From: Euglena gracilis
Lineage: Eukaryota > Euglenida > Euglenophyceae > Euglenales
NCBI GenBank assembly: GCA_039621445.1
Contig: CP154955.1
Location: 38,510,426-38,574,425 of the forward strand
Length of the DNA stretch: 64,000 bases
Direction of reading: 5' to 3'
Shown here: one piece after another, positions 10,221 to 22,690 of the stretch
Layout: each line of letters begins with the position of its first letter
Position numbering within the stretch: the first letter of the stretch is position 1
Program-made: the position numbers and the translations under genes
The notes under the pieces: generated by a model
Database searches by the model: none
The model's input: only the letters and a program-made list of their open reading frames with translations
Told to the model about the DNA's origin: nothing

Positions 10221-13200
10221 AATGTTTTGGAAAAAAAAAACAAAAACTGTTTTTTGTGAGCCGAAAACGAGCGTTTTTCGTCCGGCTGGCGCCCCGTTTT
10301 GGGCCGCCGACCCATTGACTTTGGGTCAAAACCGGGTCAAAAAAGTCGAAAAAAATCAAAAAAATTTTTTTTGCCCGAAACGATGTTTTTTGGCCTCCCG
10401 GACCCGGAAAAACAGTTTTTGAGCCGAAAAGGGGCGTTTTTCGACCCGCCAGCGCCCCGTTTTGGGCCGCCGACCCATTGATTTTGGGAAAGTCGAAAAA
10501 AATCGAAAAAAAATTTTTTGCCCGAAACGATGTTTTTTGGCCTCCCGGACCCAGAAAAACAGTTTTTGAGCCGAAAACGAGCGTTTTTCGACCCGCCGGC
10601 GCCCCGTTTTGGGCCGCCGACCCATTGACTTTGGGTCAAATCCGGGTCAAAAAAGTCGAAAAAAATCAAAAAATTTTTTTTTGCCCGAAACGATGTTTTT
10701 TGGCCTCCCGGACCCGGAAAAAAGAAAAAGAAAAAAAAAAAAAACAAAAAAACTGTTTTTGAGCCGAAAACGAGCGTTTTTCGACCCGCCGGCGCCCCGT
10801 TTTGGGCCGCCGACCCATTGACTTTGGGTCAAATCCGGGTCAAAAAAGTCGAAAAAAATCGAAAAAAAATTTTTTGCCCGAAACGATGTTTTTTGGCCTC
10901 CCGGACCCAGAAAAACAGTTTTTGAGCCGAAAACGAGCGTTTTTCGACCCGCCGGCGCCCCGTTTTGGGCCGCCGACCCATTGACTTTGGGTCAAATCCG
11001 GGTCAAAAAAGTCGAAAAAAATCGAAAAAAATTTTTTTTGCCCGAAACGATGTTTTTTGGCCTCCCGGACCCAGAAAAACTGTTTTTGAGCCGAAAACGG
11101 GCGTTTTTCGACCCGCCGGCGCCCCGTTTTGGGTCGCCGACCCATTGACTTTGGGTCAAATCCGGGTCAAAAAAGTCGAAAAAAATCGAAAAAAATTTTT
11201 TTTGCCCGAAACGATGTTTTTTGGCCTCCCGGACCCGAAAAAACTGTTTTTGAGCCGAAAACGAGCGTTTTTCGTCCGGCTGGCGCCCCGTTTTGGGCCG
11301 CCGACCCATTGACTTTGGGTCAAAACCGGGTCAAAAAAGTCGAAAAAAATCGAAAAAATTTTTTTTGCCCGAAACGATGTTTTTTGGCCTCCCGGACCCA
11401 GAAAAAAAGCCGAAAACGAGCGTTTTTCGACCCGCCGGCGCCCCGTTTTGGGCCGCCGACCCATTGACTTTGGGTCAAATCCGGGTCAAAAAAGTCGAAA
11501 AAAATCGAAAAAAATTTTTTTGCCCGAAACGATGTTTTTTGGCCTCCCGGACCCAGAAAAACAGTTTTTGAGCCGAAAACGGGCGTTTTTTCGACCCGCC
11601 GGCGCCCCGTTTTGGGCCGCCGACCCATTGACTTTGGGTCAAATCCGGGTCAAAAAAGTCGAAAAAAATCGAAAAAATTTTTTTTGCCCGAAACGATGTT
11701 TTTTGGCCTCCCGGACCCAGAAAAACTGTTTTTGAGCCGAAAACGAGCGTTTTTCGACCCGCCGGCGCCCCGTTTTGGGCCGCCGACCCATTGACTTTGG
11801 GTCAAATCCGGGTCAAAAAAGTCGAAAAAATCGAAAAAAATTTTTTTGCCCGAAACGATGTTTTTTGGCCTCCCGGACCCAGAAAAACAGTTTTTGAGCC
11901 GAAAACGGGCGTTTTTTCGACCCGCCGGCGCCCCGTTTTGGGCCGCCGACCCATTGACTTTGGGTCAAATCCGGGTCAAAAAAGTCGAAAAAAATCGAAA
12001 AAATTTTTTTTTGCCCGAAACGATGTTTTTTTGGCCTCCCGGACCCAGAAAAACAGTTTTTGAGCCGAAAACGAGCGTTTTTCGACCCGCCGGCGCCCCG
12101 TTTTGGGCCGCCGACCCATTGACTTTGGGTCAAATCCGGGTCAAAAAAGTCGAAAAAAATCGAAAAAATTTTTTTTTGCCCGAAACGATGTTTTTTGGCC
12201 TCCCGGACCCAGAAAAACTGTTTTTGAGCCGAAAACGAGCGTTTTTCGACCCGCCGGCGCCCCGTTTTGGGCCGCCGACCCATTGACTTTGGGTCAAATC
12301 CGGGTCAAAAAAGTCGAAAAAAATCGAAAAAAAATTTTTTTGCCCGAAACGATGTTTTTTGGCCTCCCGGACCCAGAAAAACTGTTTTTGAGCCGAAAAC
12401 GAGCGTTTTTTGACCCGCCGGCGCCCCGTTTTGGGCCGCCGACCCATTGACTTTGGGTCAAAAATGGGTCAAAAAAGTCGAAAAAAATCGAAAAAAATTT
12501 TTTGCCCCGATGTTTTTTGGCCTCCCGGACCCAGAAAAACAGTTTTTGAGCCGAAAACGAGCGTTTTTCGACCCGCCGGCGCCCCGTTTTGGGCCGCCGA
12601 CCCATTGACTTTGGGTCAAATCCGGGTCAAAAAAGTCGAAAAAAATCGAAAAAAATTTTTTGCCCGAAACGATGTTTTTTGGCCTCCCGGACCCAGAAAA
12701 ACTGTTTTTGAGCCGAAAACGAGCGTTTTTCGACCCGCCGGCGCCCCGTTTTGGGCCGCCGACCCATTGACTTTGGGTCAAATCCGGGTCAAAAAAGTCG
12801 AAAAAAATCGAAAAAAAATTTTTTTGCCCGAAACGATGTTTTTTGGCCTCCCGAACCCAAAAAAACTGTTTCAAGCCAAAAACGAGCGTTTTTCAACCCG
12901 CCGGCGCCCCGTTTTGGGCCGCCGACCAATTGACTTTGGGTCAAAACCAGATCAAACAAAAAAAAAAAAAAAAAAAATAAAAAAAAAGAAAAAAAAAAAA
13001 ACAAAAAAAAGAAAACAAAAAAAACAAAAAAAAAACCCCCCCACCCCCCCACCCCCCCGTCGCCCCCCCTGCCCCCCCTTTTTTTGACCGCGAAACGATG
13101 TTTTTTGGCCTCCCGGACCCAGAAAAACTGTTTTTGAGCCGAAAACGAGCGTTTTTCGACCCGCCGGCGCCCCGTTTTGGGCCGCCGACCAATTGACTTT

Positions 13201-16200
13201 GGGTCAAATCCGGGTCAAAAAAGTCGAAAAAAATCGAAAAAAATTTTTTTGCCCGAAAATTTTTTTTTTTGCCCGAAACGATGTTTTTTGGCCTCCCGGA
13301 CCCAGAAAAACAGTTTTTGAGCCGAAAACGAGCGTTTTTCGACCCGCCGGCGCCCCGTTTTGGGCCGCCGACCCATTGACTTTGGGTCAAACCGGGTCAA
13401 AAAAGTCGAAAAAAATCGAAAAAATTTTTTTTGCCCGAAACGATGTTTTTTGGCCTCCCGGACCCAGAAAAACTGTTTTTGAGCCGAAAACGAGCGTTTT
13501 TCGACCCGCCGGCGCCCCGTTTTGGGCCGCCGACCCATTGACTTTGGGTCTCAAATCCGGGTCAAAAAAGTCGAAAAAAATCGAAAATTTTTTTTTTGCC
13601 CGAAACGATGTTTTTTGGCCTCCCGGACCCAGAAAAACAGTTTTTGAGCCGAAAACGAGCGTTTTTCGACCCGCCGGCGCCCCGTTTTGGGCCGCCGACC
13701 CATTGACTTTGGGTCAAATCCGGGTCAAAAAAGTCGAAAAAAATCGAAAAAAAATTTTTGCCCGAAACGATGTTTTTTGGCCTCCCGGACCCAGAAAAAC
13801 AGTTTTTGAGCCGAAAACGAGCGTTTTTCGACCCGCCGGCGCCCCGTTTTGGGCCGCCGACCCATTGACTTTGGGTCAAATCCGGGTCAAAAAAGTGGAA
13901 AACAGTCGAAAAAAATCGAAAAAAATTTTTTTTGCCCGAAACGATGTTTTTTGGCCTCCCGGACCCAGAAAAACTGTTTTTGAGCCGAAAACGAGCGTTT
14001 TTCGACCCGCCGGCGCCCCGTTTTGGGCCGCCGACCCATTGACTTTGGGTCAAATCCGGGTCAAAAAAGTCGAAAAAAATCGAAAAAAATTTTTTTGCCC
14101 GAAACGATGTTTTTTGGCCTCCCGGACCCAGAAAAACAGTTTTTGAGCCGAAAACGAGCGTTTTTCGACCCGCCGGCGCCCCGTTTTGGGCCGCCGACCC
14201 ATTGACTTTGGGTCAAATCCGGGTCAAAAAAGTCGAAAAAAAATCGAAAAAAATTTTTTTGCCCGAAACGATGTTTTTTGGCCTCCCGGACCCAGAAAAA
14301 CAGTTTTTGAGCCGAAAACGAGCGTTTTTCGACCCGCCGGCGCCCCGTTTTGGGCCGCCGACCCATTGACTTTGGGTCAAATCCGGGTCAAAAAAGTCGA
14401 AAAAAATCGAAAAAAAAATTTTTTTGCCCGAAACGATGTTTTTTGGCCTCCCGGACCCAGAAAAACTGTTTTTGAGCCGAAAACGAGCGTTTTTCGACCC
14501 GCCGGCGCCCCGTTTTGGGCCGCCGACCCATTGACTTTGGGTCAAATCCGGGTCAAAAAAGTCGAAAAAAATCGAAAAAAAATTTTTTTGCCCGAAACGA
14601 TGTTTTTTGGCCTCCCGGACCCAGAAAAACAGTTTTTGAGCCGAAAACGAGCGTTTTTCGACCCGCCGGCGCCCCGTTTTGGGCCGCCGACCCATTGACT
14701 TTGGGTCAAATCCGGGTCAAAAAAGTCGAAAAAAATCGAAAAAAAATTTTTTGCCCGAAACGATGTTTTTTGGCCTCCCGGACCCAGAAAAGAAAGTTTT
14801 TGAAACAGTTTTGAGCCCGCTCCCTTCTCTTGTCTTCTTCCTCGAAAACGAGCGTTTTTCGACCCGCCGGCGCCCCGTTTTGGGCCGCCGACCCATTGAC
14901 TTTGGGTCAAATCCGGGTCAAAAAAGTCGAAAAAAATCGAAAAAAATTTTTTTTGCCCGAAACGATGTTTTTTGGCCTCCCGGACCCAGAAAACCAGTTT
15001 TTGAGCCGAAAACGAGCGTTTTTCGACCCGCCGGCGCCCCGTTTTGGGCCGCCGACCCATTGACTTTGGGTCAAATCCGGGTCAAAAAAGTCGAAAAAAA
15101 TCGAAAAAAATTTTTTTTGCCCGAAACGATGTTTTTTGGCCTCCCGGACCCAGAAAAACAGTTTTTGAGCCGAAAACGAGCGTTTTTCGACCCGCCGGCG
15201 CCCCGTTTTGGGCCGCCGACCCATTGACTTTGGGTCAAATCCGGGTCAAAAAAGTCGAAAAAAATCGAAAAAATTTTTTTGCCCGAAACGATGTTTTTTG
15301 GCCTCCCGGACCCAGAAAAACAGTTTTTGAGCCGAAAACGAGCGTTTTTCGACCCGCCTGCGCCCCGTTTTGGGCCGCCGACCCATTGACTTTGGGTCAA
15401 ATCCGGGTCAAAAAAGTCGAAAAAAATCGAAAAAAATTTTTTTTGCCCGAAACGATGTTTTTTGGCCTCCCGGACCCAGAAAAACAGTTTTTGAGCCGAA
15501 AACGAGCGTTTTTCGACCCGCCGGCGCCCCGTTTTGGGCCGCCGACCCATTGACTTTGGGTCAAATCCGGGTCAAAAAAGTCGAAAAAAATCGAAAAAAT
15601 TTTTTTGCCCGAAACGATGTTTTTTGGCCTCCCGGACCCAGAAAAACTGTTTTTGAGCCGAAAACGAGCGTTTTTCGACCCGCCGGCGCCCCGTTTTGGG
15701 CCGCCGACCCATTGACTTTGGGTCAAATCCGGGTCAAAAAAGTCGAAAAAAATCGAAAAAATTTTTTTTGCCCGAAACGATGTTTTTTGGCCTCCCGGAC
15801 CCAGAAAAACTGTTTTTGAGCCGAAAACGAGCGGTTTTCGACCCGCCGGCGCCCCGTTTTGGGCCGCCGACCCATTGACTTTGGGTCAAATCCGGGTCAA
15901 AAAAGTCGAAAAAAATCGAAAAAATTTTTTTGCCCGAAACGATGTTTTTTGGCCTCCCGGACCCGGAGAAAAGAAAAAAAAACTGTTTTGCGACGAAAAA
16001 CGAGCGTTTTTCGACCCGCCGGCGCCCCGTTTTGGGCCGCCGACCCATTGACTTTGGGTCAAATCCGGGTCAAAAAAGTCGAAAAAAATCGAAAAAATTT
16101 TTTTTGCCCGAAACGATGTTTTTTGGCCTCCCGGACCCAGAAAAACAGTTTTTGAGCCGAAAACGAGCGTTTTTCGACCCGCCGGCGCCCCGTTTTGGGC

Positions 16201-19200
16201 CGCCGACCCATTGACTTTGGGTCAAATCCGGGTCAAAAAAGTCGAAAAAAATCGAAAAAAATTTTTTTTTGCCCGAAACGATGTTTTTTTGGCCTCCCGG
16301 ACCCCGAAAAAACTGTTTTTTGAGCCGAAAACGGGCGTTTTTTCGACCCGCCGGCGCCCCGTTTTGGGCCGCCGACCCATTGACTTTGGGTCAAATCCGG
16401 GTCAAAAAAGTCGAAAAAAATCGAAAAAAATTTTTTTGCCCGAAACGATGTTTTTTGGCCTCCCGGACCAGAAAAAAATGTTTTTGAGCCGAAAACGAGC
16501 GTTTTTCGACCCGCCGGCGCCCCGTTTTGGGCCGCCGACCCATTGACTTTGGGTCAAATCCGGGTCAAAAAAGTCGAAAAAAATCGAAAAAAATTTTTTT
16601 GCCCGAAACGATGTTTTTTGGCCTCCCGGACCCAGAAAAAAAGTTTTTGAGCCGAAAACGAGCGTTTTTTGACCCGCCGGCGCCCCGTTTTGGGCCGCCG
16701 ACCCATTGACTTTGGGTCAAATCCGGGTCAAAAAAGTCGAAAAAAATCGAAAAATTTTTTTTGCCCGAAACGATGTTTTTTGGCCTCCCGGACCCAGAAA
16801 AACTGTTTTTGAGCCGAAAACGAGCGTTTTTCGACCCGCCGGCGCCCCGTTTTGGGCCGCCGACCCATTGACTTTGGGTCAAATCCGGGTCAAAAAAGTC
16901 GAAAAAAATCGAAAAAAATTTTTTTGCCCGAAACGATGTTTTTTGGCCTCCCGGACCCAGAAAAACAGTTTTTGAGCCGAAAACGAGCGTTTTTCGACCC
17001 GCCGGCGCCCCGTTTTGGGCCGCCGACCCATTGACTTTGGGTCAAATCCGGGTCAAAAAAGTCGAAAAAAATCGAAAAAAATTTTTTGCCCGAAACGATG
17101 TTTTTTGGCCTCCCGGACCCAGAAAAACAGTTTTTGAGCCGAAAACTAGTCTTTTTCGAACCCCGCGGCCCCCGTTTTTGGGCCGCCGACCCATTGACTT
17201 TGGGTCAAAACCGGGTCAAAAAAGTCGAAAAAAATCGAAAAAAATTTTTTTGCCCGAAACGATGTTTTTTGGCCTCCCGGACCCAGAAAAACAGTTTTTG
17301 AGCCGAAAACGAGCGTTTTTCGACCCGCCGGCGCCCCGTTTTGGGCCGCCGACCCATTGACTTTGGGTCAAATCCGGGTCAAAAAAGTCGAAAAAAATCG
17401 AAAAAAATTTTTTGCCCGAAACGATGTTTTTTGGCCTCCCGGACCCAGAAAAACTGTTTTTGAGCCGAAAACGAGCGTTTTTCGACCCGCCGGCGCCCCG
17501 TTTTGGGCCGCCGACCCATTGACTTTGGGTCAAATCCGGGTCAAAAAAGTCGAAAAAAATCGAAAAAATTTTTTTTGCCCGAAACGATGTTTTTTGGCCT
17601 CCCGGACCCAGAAAAACCGAAAACGAGCGTTTTTCGACCCGCCGGCGCCCCGTTTTGGGCCGCCGACCCATTGACTTTGGGTCAAATCCGGGTCAAAAAA
17701 GTCGAAAAAAATCGAAAAAATTTTTTTGCCCGAAACGATGTTTTTTGGCCTCCCGGACCCGAAAAAAACTGTTTTTGAGCCGAAAACGAGCGTTTTTCGA
17801 CCCGCCGGCGCCCCGTTTTGGGCCGCCGACCCATTGACTTTGGGTCAAATCCGGGTCAAAAAAGTCGAAAAAAATCGAAAAAAATTTTTTTGCCCGAAAC
17901 GATGTTTTTTGGCCTCCCGGTCCCCGAAAAACTGTTTTTGAGCCGAAAACGAGCGTTTTTCGACCCGCCGGCGCCCCGTTTTGGGCCGCCGACCCATTGA
18001 CTTTGGGTCAAAACCGGGTCAAAAAAGTCGAAAAAAATCGAAAAAATTTTTTTTGCCCGAAACGATGTTTTTTGGCCTCCCGGACCCAGAAAAACAGTTT
18101 TTGAGCCGAAAACGAGCGTTTTTCGACCCGTGGCCGCCCAGTTTTGGGCCGCCGACCCATTGACTTTGGGTCAAATCCGGGTCAAAAAAGTCGAAAAAAA
18201 TCGAAAAAAATTTTTTGCCCGAAACGATGTTTTTTGGCCTCCCGGACCCAGAAAAACAGTTTTTGAGCCGAAAACGAGCGTTTTTCGACCCGCCGGCGCC
18301 CCGTTTTGGGCCGCCGACCCATTGACTTTGGGTCAAATCCGGGTCAAAAAAGTCGAAAAAAATCGAAAAAAATTTTTTTTCCCGAAAAGATGTTTTTTGG
18401 CCTTCCGGACCGAAAAAAAAAAAAAAAAAAAAAAAAACTGTTTTTAGCCGAAAAAGAGCGTTGTCGTCCGTGATTCCCGCCAGCGCCCCGTTTCCGGCCG
18501 ACGACACATTGACCTTGGGTCAATACCGGCTGAAAAAAGTCGAAAAAAATCGAAAAAAATTTTTTGCCCGAAACGATGTTTTTTGGCCTCCCGGACCCAG
18601 AAAAAACTGTTTTTGAGCCGAAAACGAGCGTTTTTCGACCCGCCGGCGCCCCGTTTTGGGCCGCCGACCCATTGACTTTGGGTCAAATCCGGGTCAAAAA
18701 AGTCGAAAAAAATCGAAAAAAATTTTTTTGCCCGAAACGATGTTTTTTGGCCTCCCGGACCCAGAAAAACTGTTTTTGAGCCGAAAACGGGCGTTTTTCG
18801 ACCCGCCGGCGCCCCGTTTTGGGCCGCCGACCCATTGACTTTGGGTCAAATCCGGGTCAAAAAAGTCGAAAAAAATCGAAAAAAATTTTTTTTGCCCGAA
18901 ACGATGTTTTTTGGCCTCCCGGACCCGAAAAAACTGTTTTTGAGCCGAAAACGAGCGTTTTTCGACCCGCCGGCGCCCCGTTTTGGGCCGCCGACCCATT
19001 GACTTTGGGTCAAAACCGGGTCAAAAAAGTCGAAAAAAATCGAAAAAATTTTTTTGCCCGAAACGATGTTTTTTGGCCTCCCGGACCCGGAAAAACAGTT
19101 TTTGAGCCGAAAAGGGGCGTTTTTCGACCCGCCAGCGCCCCGTTTTGGGCCGCCGACCCATTGATTTTGGGTCAAATCCGGGTCAAAAAAGTCGAAAAAA

Positions 19201-19290
19201 ATCGAAAAAAAATTTGCCCGAAACGATGTTTTTGGTCCCGGACCCAGAGAAACTGGTTTTGAGCCGAAAACCGGCGTTTTTCGACCCGCC
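9108..19290 (+). repeat. 163-bp satellite array, about 62 monomers
   Basis: A head-to-tail array of a 163-bp monomer, mostly over 90 percent alike. Landmarks in order are GACCCATTGACTTTGGGTC (itself an inverted repeat), three A-tracts spaced 10 bp apart, an A/T palindrome, CGAAACGATGTTTTTTGGCC, TCCCGGACCCAG, AAAAACWGTTTTT, GAGCCGAAAACGAGCG and GCCGGCGCCCCGTTTTGGG. Several monomers carry A-rich or G-rich insertions (9975-10005, 10180-10220, 10715-10745, 12955-13090, 14785-14845, 15962-15985, 18410-18440) or short deletions (11400, 12505, 17615). Because 163 is not a multiple of three and stops are scarce, long open frames appear in every frame; none shows evidence of being a gene. Confidence 0.95.
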
Positions 19291-19425
19291 AGCGCGCTGT
19301 TTCTGGCACAAACACATGAATTTCAGTCAAAAGAGCTCCATGGGGTGTGCCGGTATGTGTGGAGGGGTCAATGAAGGGGTGGGTGCGCGCTTATCAAGAG
19401 CTCAGCACTATTCAAAACCTGGTCA
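19291..19425. repeat. Left inner inverted repeat
   Basis: This block runs from a monomer end through AAAAGAGCTCCATGGGGTGT and GGTGCGCGCTTATCAAGAGC to TTCAAAACCTGGTCA. It is the inverted counterpart of 20121-20262 and marks the inner edge of the foldback arms. Confidence 0.85.
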
Positions 19426-20120
19426 AAAAAGGGGGGGTTAAAAATTCCTTTAGAAAAAGGGCAAAAAAAATTTCGGCGCCTTCGGCGCATGAAAAAAAAT
19501 TTTCCCCGGACCCAAATGCTCAAGGGGGGGTCAAATAAGGGGGGGGGTAAAGTGAATGAAAAAAATTTTTCACTCCGTTTCACATGATATGGGACGCCAT
19601 ATGGTTCAAAATAACGTGCCAAATCCAGATTCCTTTTTCCTTTTTATCCTTTTGCAAAACACAGCTTCTTTGATGGCGGTTGGGCCATGGGAGAAAGTGT
19701 GGACAATTGCACACAGGTTGAAGCTGAGAGAAGAAGTGAAACTTCAACTTCACTTCAACCTTGACTTCAATATCCCTCTTCTCCTGGAAACTTCAATGCG
19801 GCCTTGGCCGGTCATAAAAAAATTTCCGCGGTGGGCGTGACGCACGGAAACATTTCTTCCGGTCGCACTAACCATAGTGGGCCGGGCTGTTATTTTTGGC
19901 GTTGCTTTTTTGTTCATTTTAATTCTAACAATGTTTTTTTATATAAAAAAACACACACTAGGTTTTGCATGGAAATTTTTTTGAATGCACATTCTCAATC
20001 ATTTTTGGCAACTTCTGGGTGGTTTCTGCCAAAAAACTTCCTTCCACAAAACTGAAAAAAATCTTCATATTCCATTTTTGTTGCATTTTTGGACGTTTTT
20101 GACCATTTTGTGTTGTAACG
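19426..20120. other. Central loop of foldback element
   Basis: This is the only part of the 15-kb structure without an inverted partner. It holds G-rich junk (to about 19555), a piece shared with the relic at 6000 (GAAGAAGTGAAACTTCAACT, about 19730) ending in GGTCGCACTAACCATAGTGG, and a T-rich block like 6547-6790 (TTTAATTCTAACAAT). No gene is seen, so the loop looks filled with fragments of other elements. Confidence 0.6.
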
Positions 20121-20262
20121 TGACCAGGTTTTGAATAGTGCTGAGCTCTTGATAAGCGCGCACCCACCCCTTCATTGACCCCTCCATACATACCGGCACA
20201 CCCCATGGAGCTCTTTTGACTGAAATCCATGTGTTTTGTGCCAGAAACAGGGCGCTGGCGGG
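20121..20262. repeat. Right inner inverted repeat
   Basis: The inverted copy of 19291-19425, from TGACCAGGTTTTGAATAGTG through GAGCTCTTGATAAGCGCG to CAGAAACAGGGCGCTGGCGG. The single-arm relative at 52105 starts with the same GGTTTTGAATAGTGCTGAGC. Confidence 0.85.
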
Positions 20263-22690
20263 TCGAAAAACGCTCGTTTTTGGCTCAAAAACAGTTTCTC
20301 TGGGTGCGGGAGGCCAAAAAACATCGTTTCGGGCAAAAAAAATTTTCGATTTTTTTCGACTTTTTTGACCCGGCTTTGACCCAAAGTCAATGGGGCGGCG
20401 GCCCAAAACGGGGCGCCGGTGGGTCGAAAAACGCTCGTTTTCGGCTCAAAAACTGTTGTTCCGGGTCCGGGAGGCCCAAAAACATCGTTTGGGGCAAAAA
20501 AAAAAATTTCGATTTTTTTCGACTTTTTCGACCCGGTTTTGACCCAAAGTCAATGGGTCGGCGGCCCAAAGCGGGGCGCTGGCAGGTCGAAAAACGCTCG
20601 TTTTCGGCTCAAAAACAGTTTTTCCGGGTCCGGGAGGCCCAAAAACATCGTTTCGGGCAAAAAAAATTTTCGATTTTTTTCGACTTTTTCGACGCGGTTT
20701 TGACCCAAAGTCAATGGGGCGGCGGCCCAAAACGGGGCGCTGGCGGGTCGAAAAACGCTCGTTTTCGGCTCAAAAACAGTTTTTCCGGGTCCGGGAGGCC
20801 AAAAAACATCGTTTCGGGCAAAAAAAATTTTTTCGATTTTTTTCGACTTTTTTGACCCGGTTTTGACCCAAAATCAATGGGTCGGCGGCCCAAAACAGGA
20901 CGCTGGCGGGTCGAAAAACGCTCGTTTTCGGCTCAAAAACAGTTTTTCTGGGTCCGGGAGGCCAAAAAACATCGTTTCGGGCAAAAAAAATTTTTTGATT
21001 TTTTTCGACTTTTTTGACCCGGTTTTGACCCAAAGTCAATGGGTCGGCGGCCCAAAACGGGGCGCTGGCGGGTCGAAAAACGCTCGTTTTCGGCTCAAAA
21101 ACAGTTTTTCCGGGTCCGGGAGGCCAAAAAACATCGTTTCGGGCAAAGAAAATTTTTTTGATTTTTTTCGACTTTTTTGACCCGGTTTTGACCCAAAGTC
21201 AATGGGTCGGCGGCCCAAAACGGGGCGCTGGCGGGTCGAAAAACGCTCGTTTTCGGCTCAAAAACAGTTTTTCCGGGTCCGGGAGGCCAAAAAAACATCG
21301 TTTCGGGCAAAGAAAATTTTTTTGATTTTTTTCGACTTTTTTGACCCGGTTTTGACCCAAAGTCAATGGGTCGGCGGCCCAAAACGGGGCGCTGGCGGGT
21401 CGAAAAACGCTCGTTTTCGGCTCAAAAACAGTTTTTCCGGGTCCGGGAGGCCAAAAAACATCGTTTCGGGCAAAAAAAAATTTTTCGATTTTTTTCGACT
21501 TTTTTGACCCGGTTTTGACCCAAAATCAATGGGTCGGCGGCCCAAAACAGGACGCTGGCGGGTCGAAAAACGCTCGTTTTCGGCTCAAAAACAGTTTTTC
21601 TGGGTCCGGGAGGCCAAAAAACATCGTTTCGGGCAAAAAAAATTTTTTTTGGTTTTTTCGACTTTTTTGACCCGGTTTTGACCCAAAGTCAATGGGTCGG
21701 CGGCCCAAAACGGGGCGCTGGCGGGTCGAAAAACGCTCGTTTTCGGCTCAAAAACAGTTTTTCTGGGTCCGGGAGGCCAAAAAACATCGTTTCGGGCAAA
21801 AAAAATTTTTTGGATTTTTTTCGACTTTTTTGACCCGGCTTTGACCCAAAGTCAATGGGTCGGCGGCCCAAAACAGGACGCTGGAGGGTCGAAAAACGCT
21901 CGTTTTCGGCTCAAAAACAGTTTTTCCGGGTCCGGGAGGCCAAAAAACATCGTTTCGGGCAAAAAAAATTTTTTCGATTTTTTTCGACTTTTTCGACCCG
22001 GGTTTGACCCAAAATCAATGGGTCGGCGGCCCAAAACGGGGCGATGGCGGGTCGAAAAACGCTCGTTTTCGGCTCAAAAACAGTTTTTTTTTTCTTTTCT
22101 CTTTTTTTTTTTGTTTTTTTTTTTTTCATATTTTTTTCCGGTCGGTATCCCCCAAAAACATCGTTTGGGGCCAAAAAAAATTTTTCGATTTTTTTCGACT
22201 TTTACGACCCGGTTTTGACCCAAAGTCAATGGGGCGGCGGCCCAAAACGGGGCGCTGGCGGGTCGAAAAACACTCGTTTTCGGCTCAAAAACAGTTTTTC
22301 CGGGTCCGGGAGGCCAAAAAACATCGTTTCAGGCAAAGAAAATTTTTTTGATTTTTTTCGACTTTTTTGACCCGGTTTTGACCCAAAGTCAATGGGTCGG
22401 CGGCCCAAAACGGGGCGCCGGCGGGTCGAAAAACGCTCGTTTTCGGCTCAAAAACTGTTTTTCTGGGTCCGGGAGGCCAAAAAACATCGTTTCGGGCAAA
22501 AATTTTTTTTTGATTTTTTTCGACTTTTTTGACCCGGTTTTGGCCCAAAGTCAATGCGTCGGCGGCCCAAAACGGGGCGCTGGCGGGTCGAAAAACGCTC
22601 ATTTTCGGCTCGAAAACAGTTTTTCCGGGTCCGGGAGGCCAAAAAACATCGTTTCGGGCAAAAAAAAATTTTCAATTTTTTTGGACTTTT
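20263..22690 (-). repeat. Inverted 163-bp satellite array, about 15 monomers
   Basis: These are the same monomers as at 9108-19290 but in opposite orientation. They are somewhat more diverged among themselves: CTGGCGGG is common where the left array has CGCCGGCG, and ATTGATTTT appears in several units. One monomer at about 22080-22145 carries a T-rich expansion at the site where plus-strand monomers carry A-rich ones. The two arrays therefore have partly separate histories. Confidence 0.93.

Noticed and set aside
9230-19262. Long open frames (up to about 317 codons) on both strands across the satellite
   Set aside because: They repeat with the 163-bp monomer, occur in all frames because 163 is not a multiple of three, and reflect scarcity of stops. 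No start, codon bias or domain supports them.
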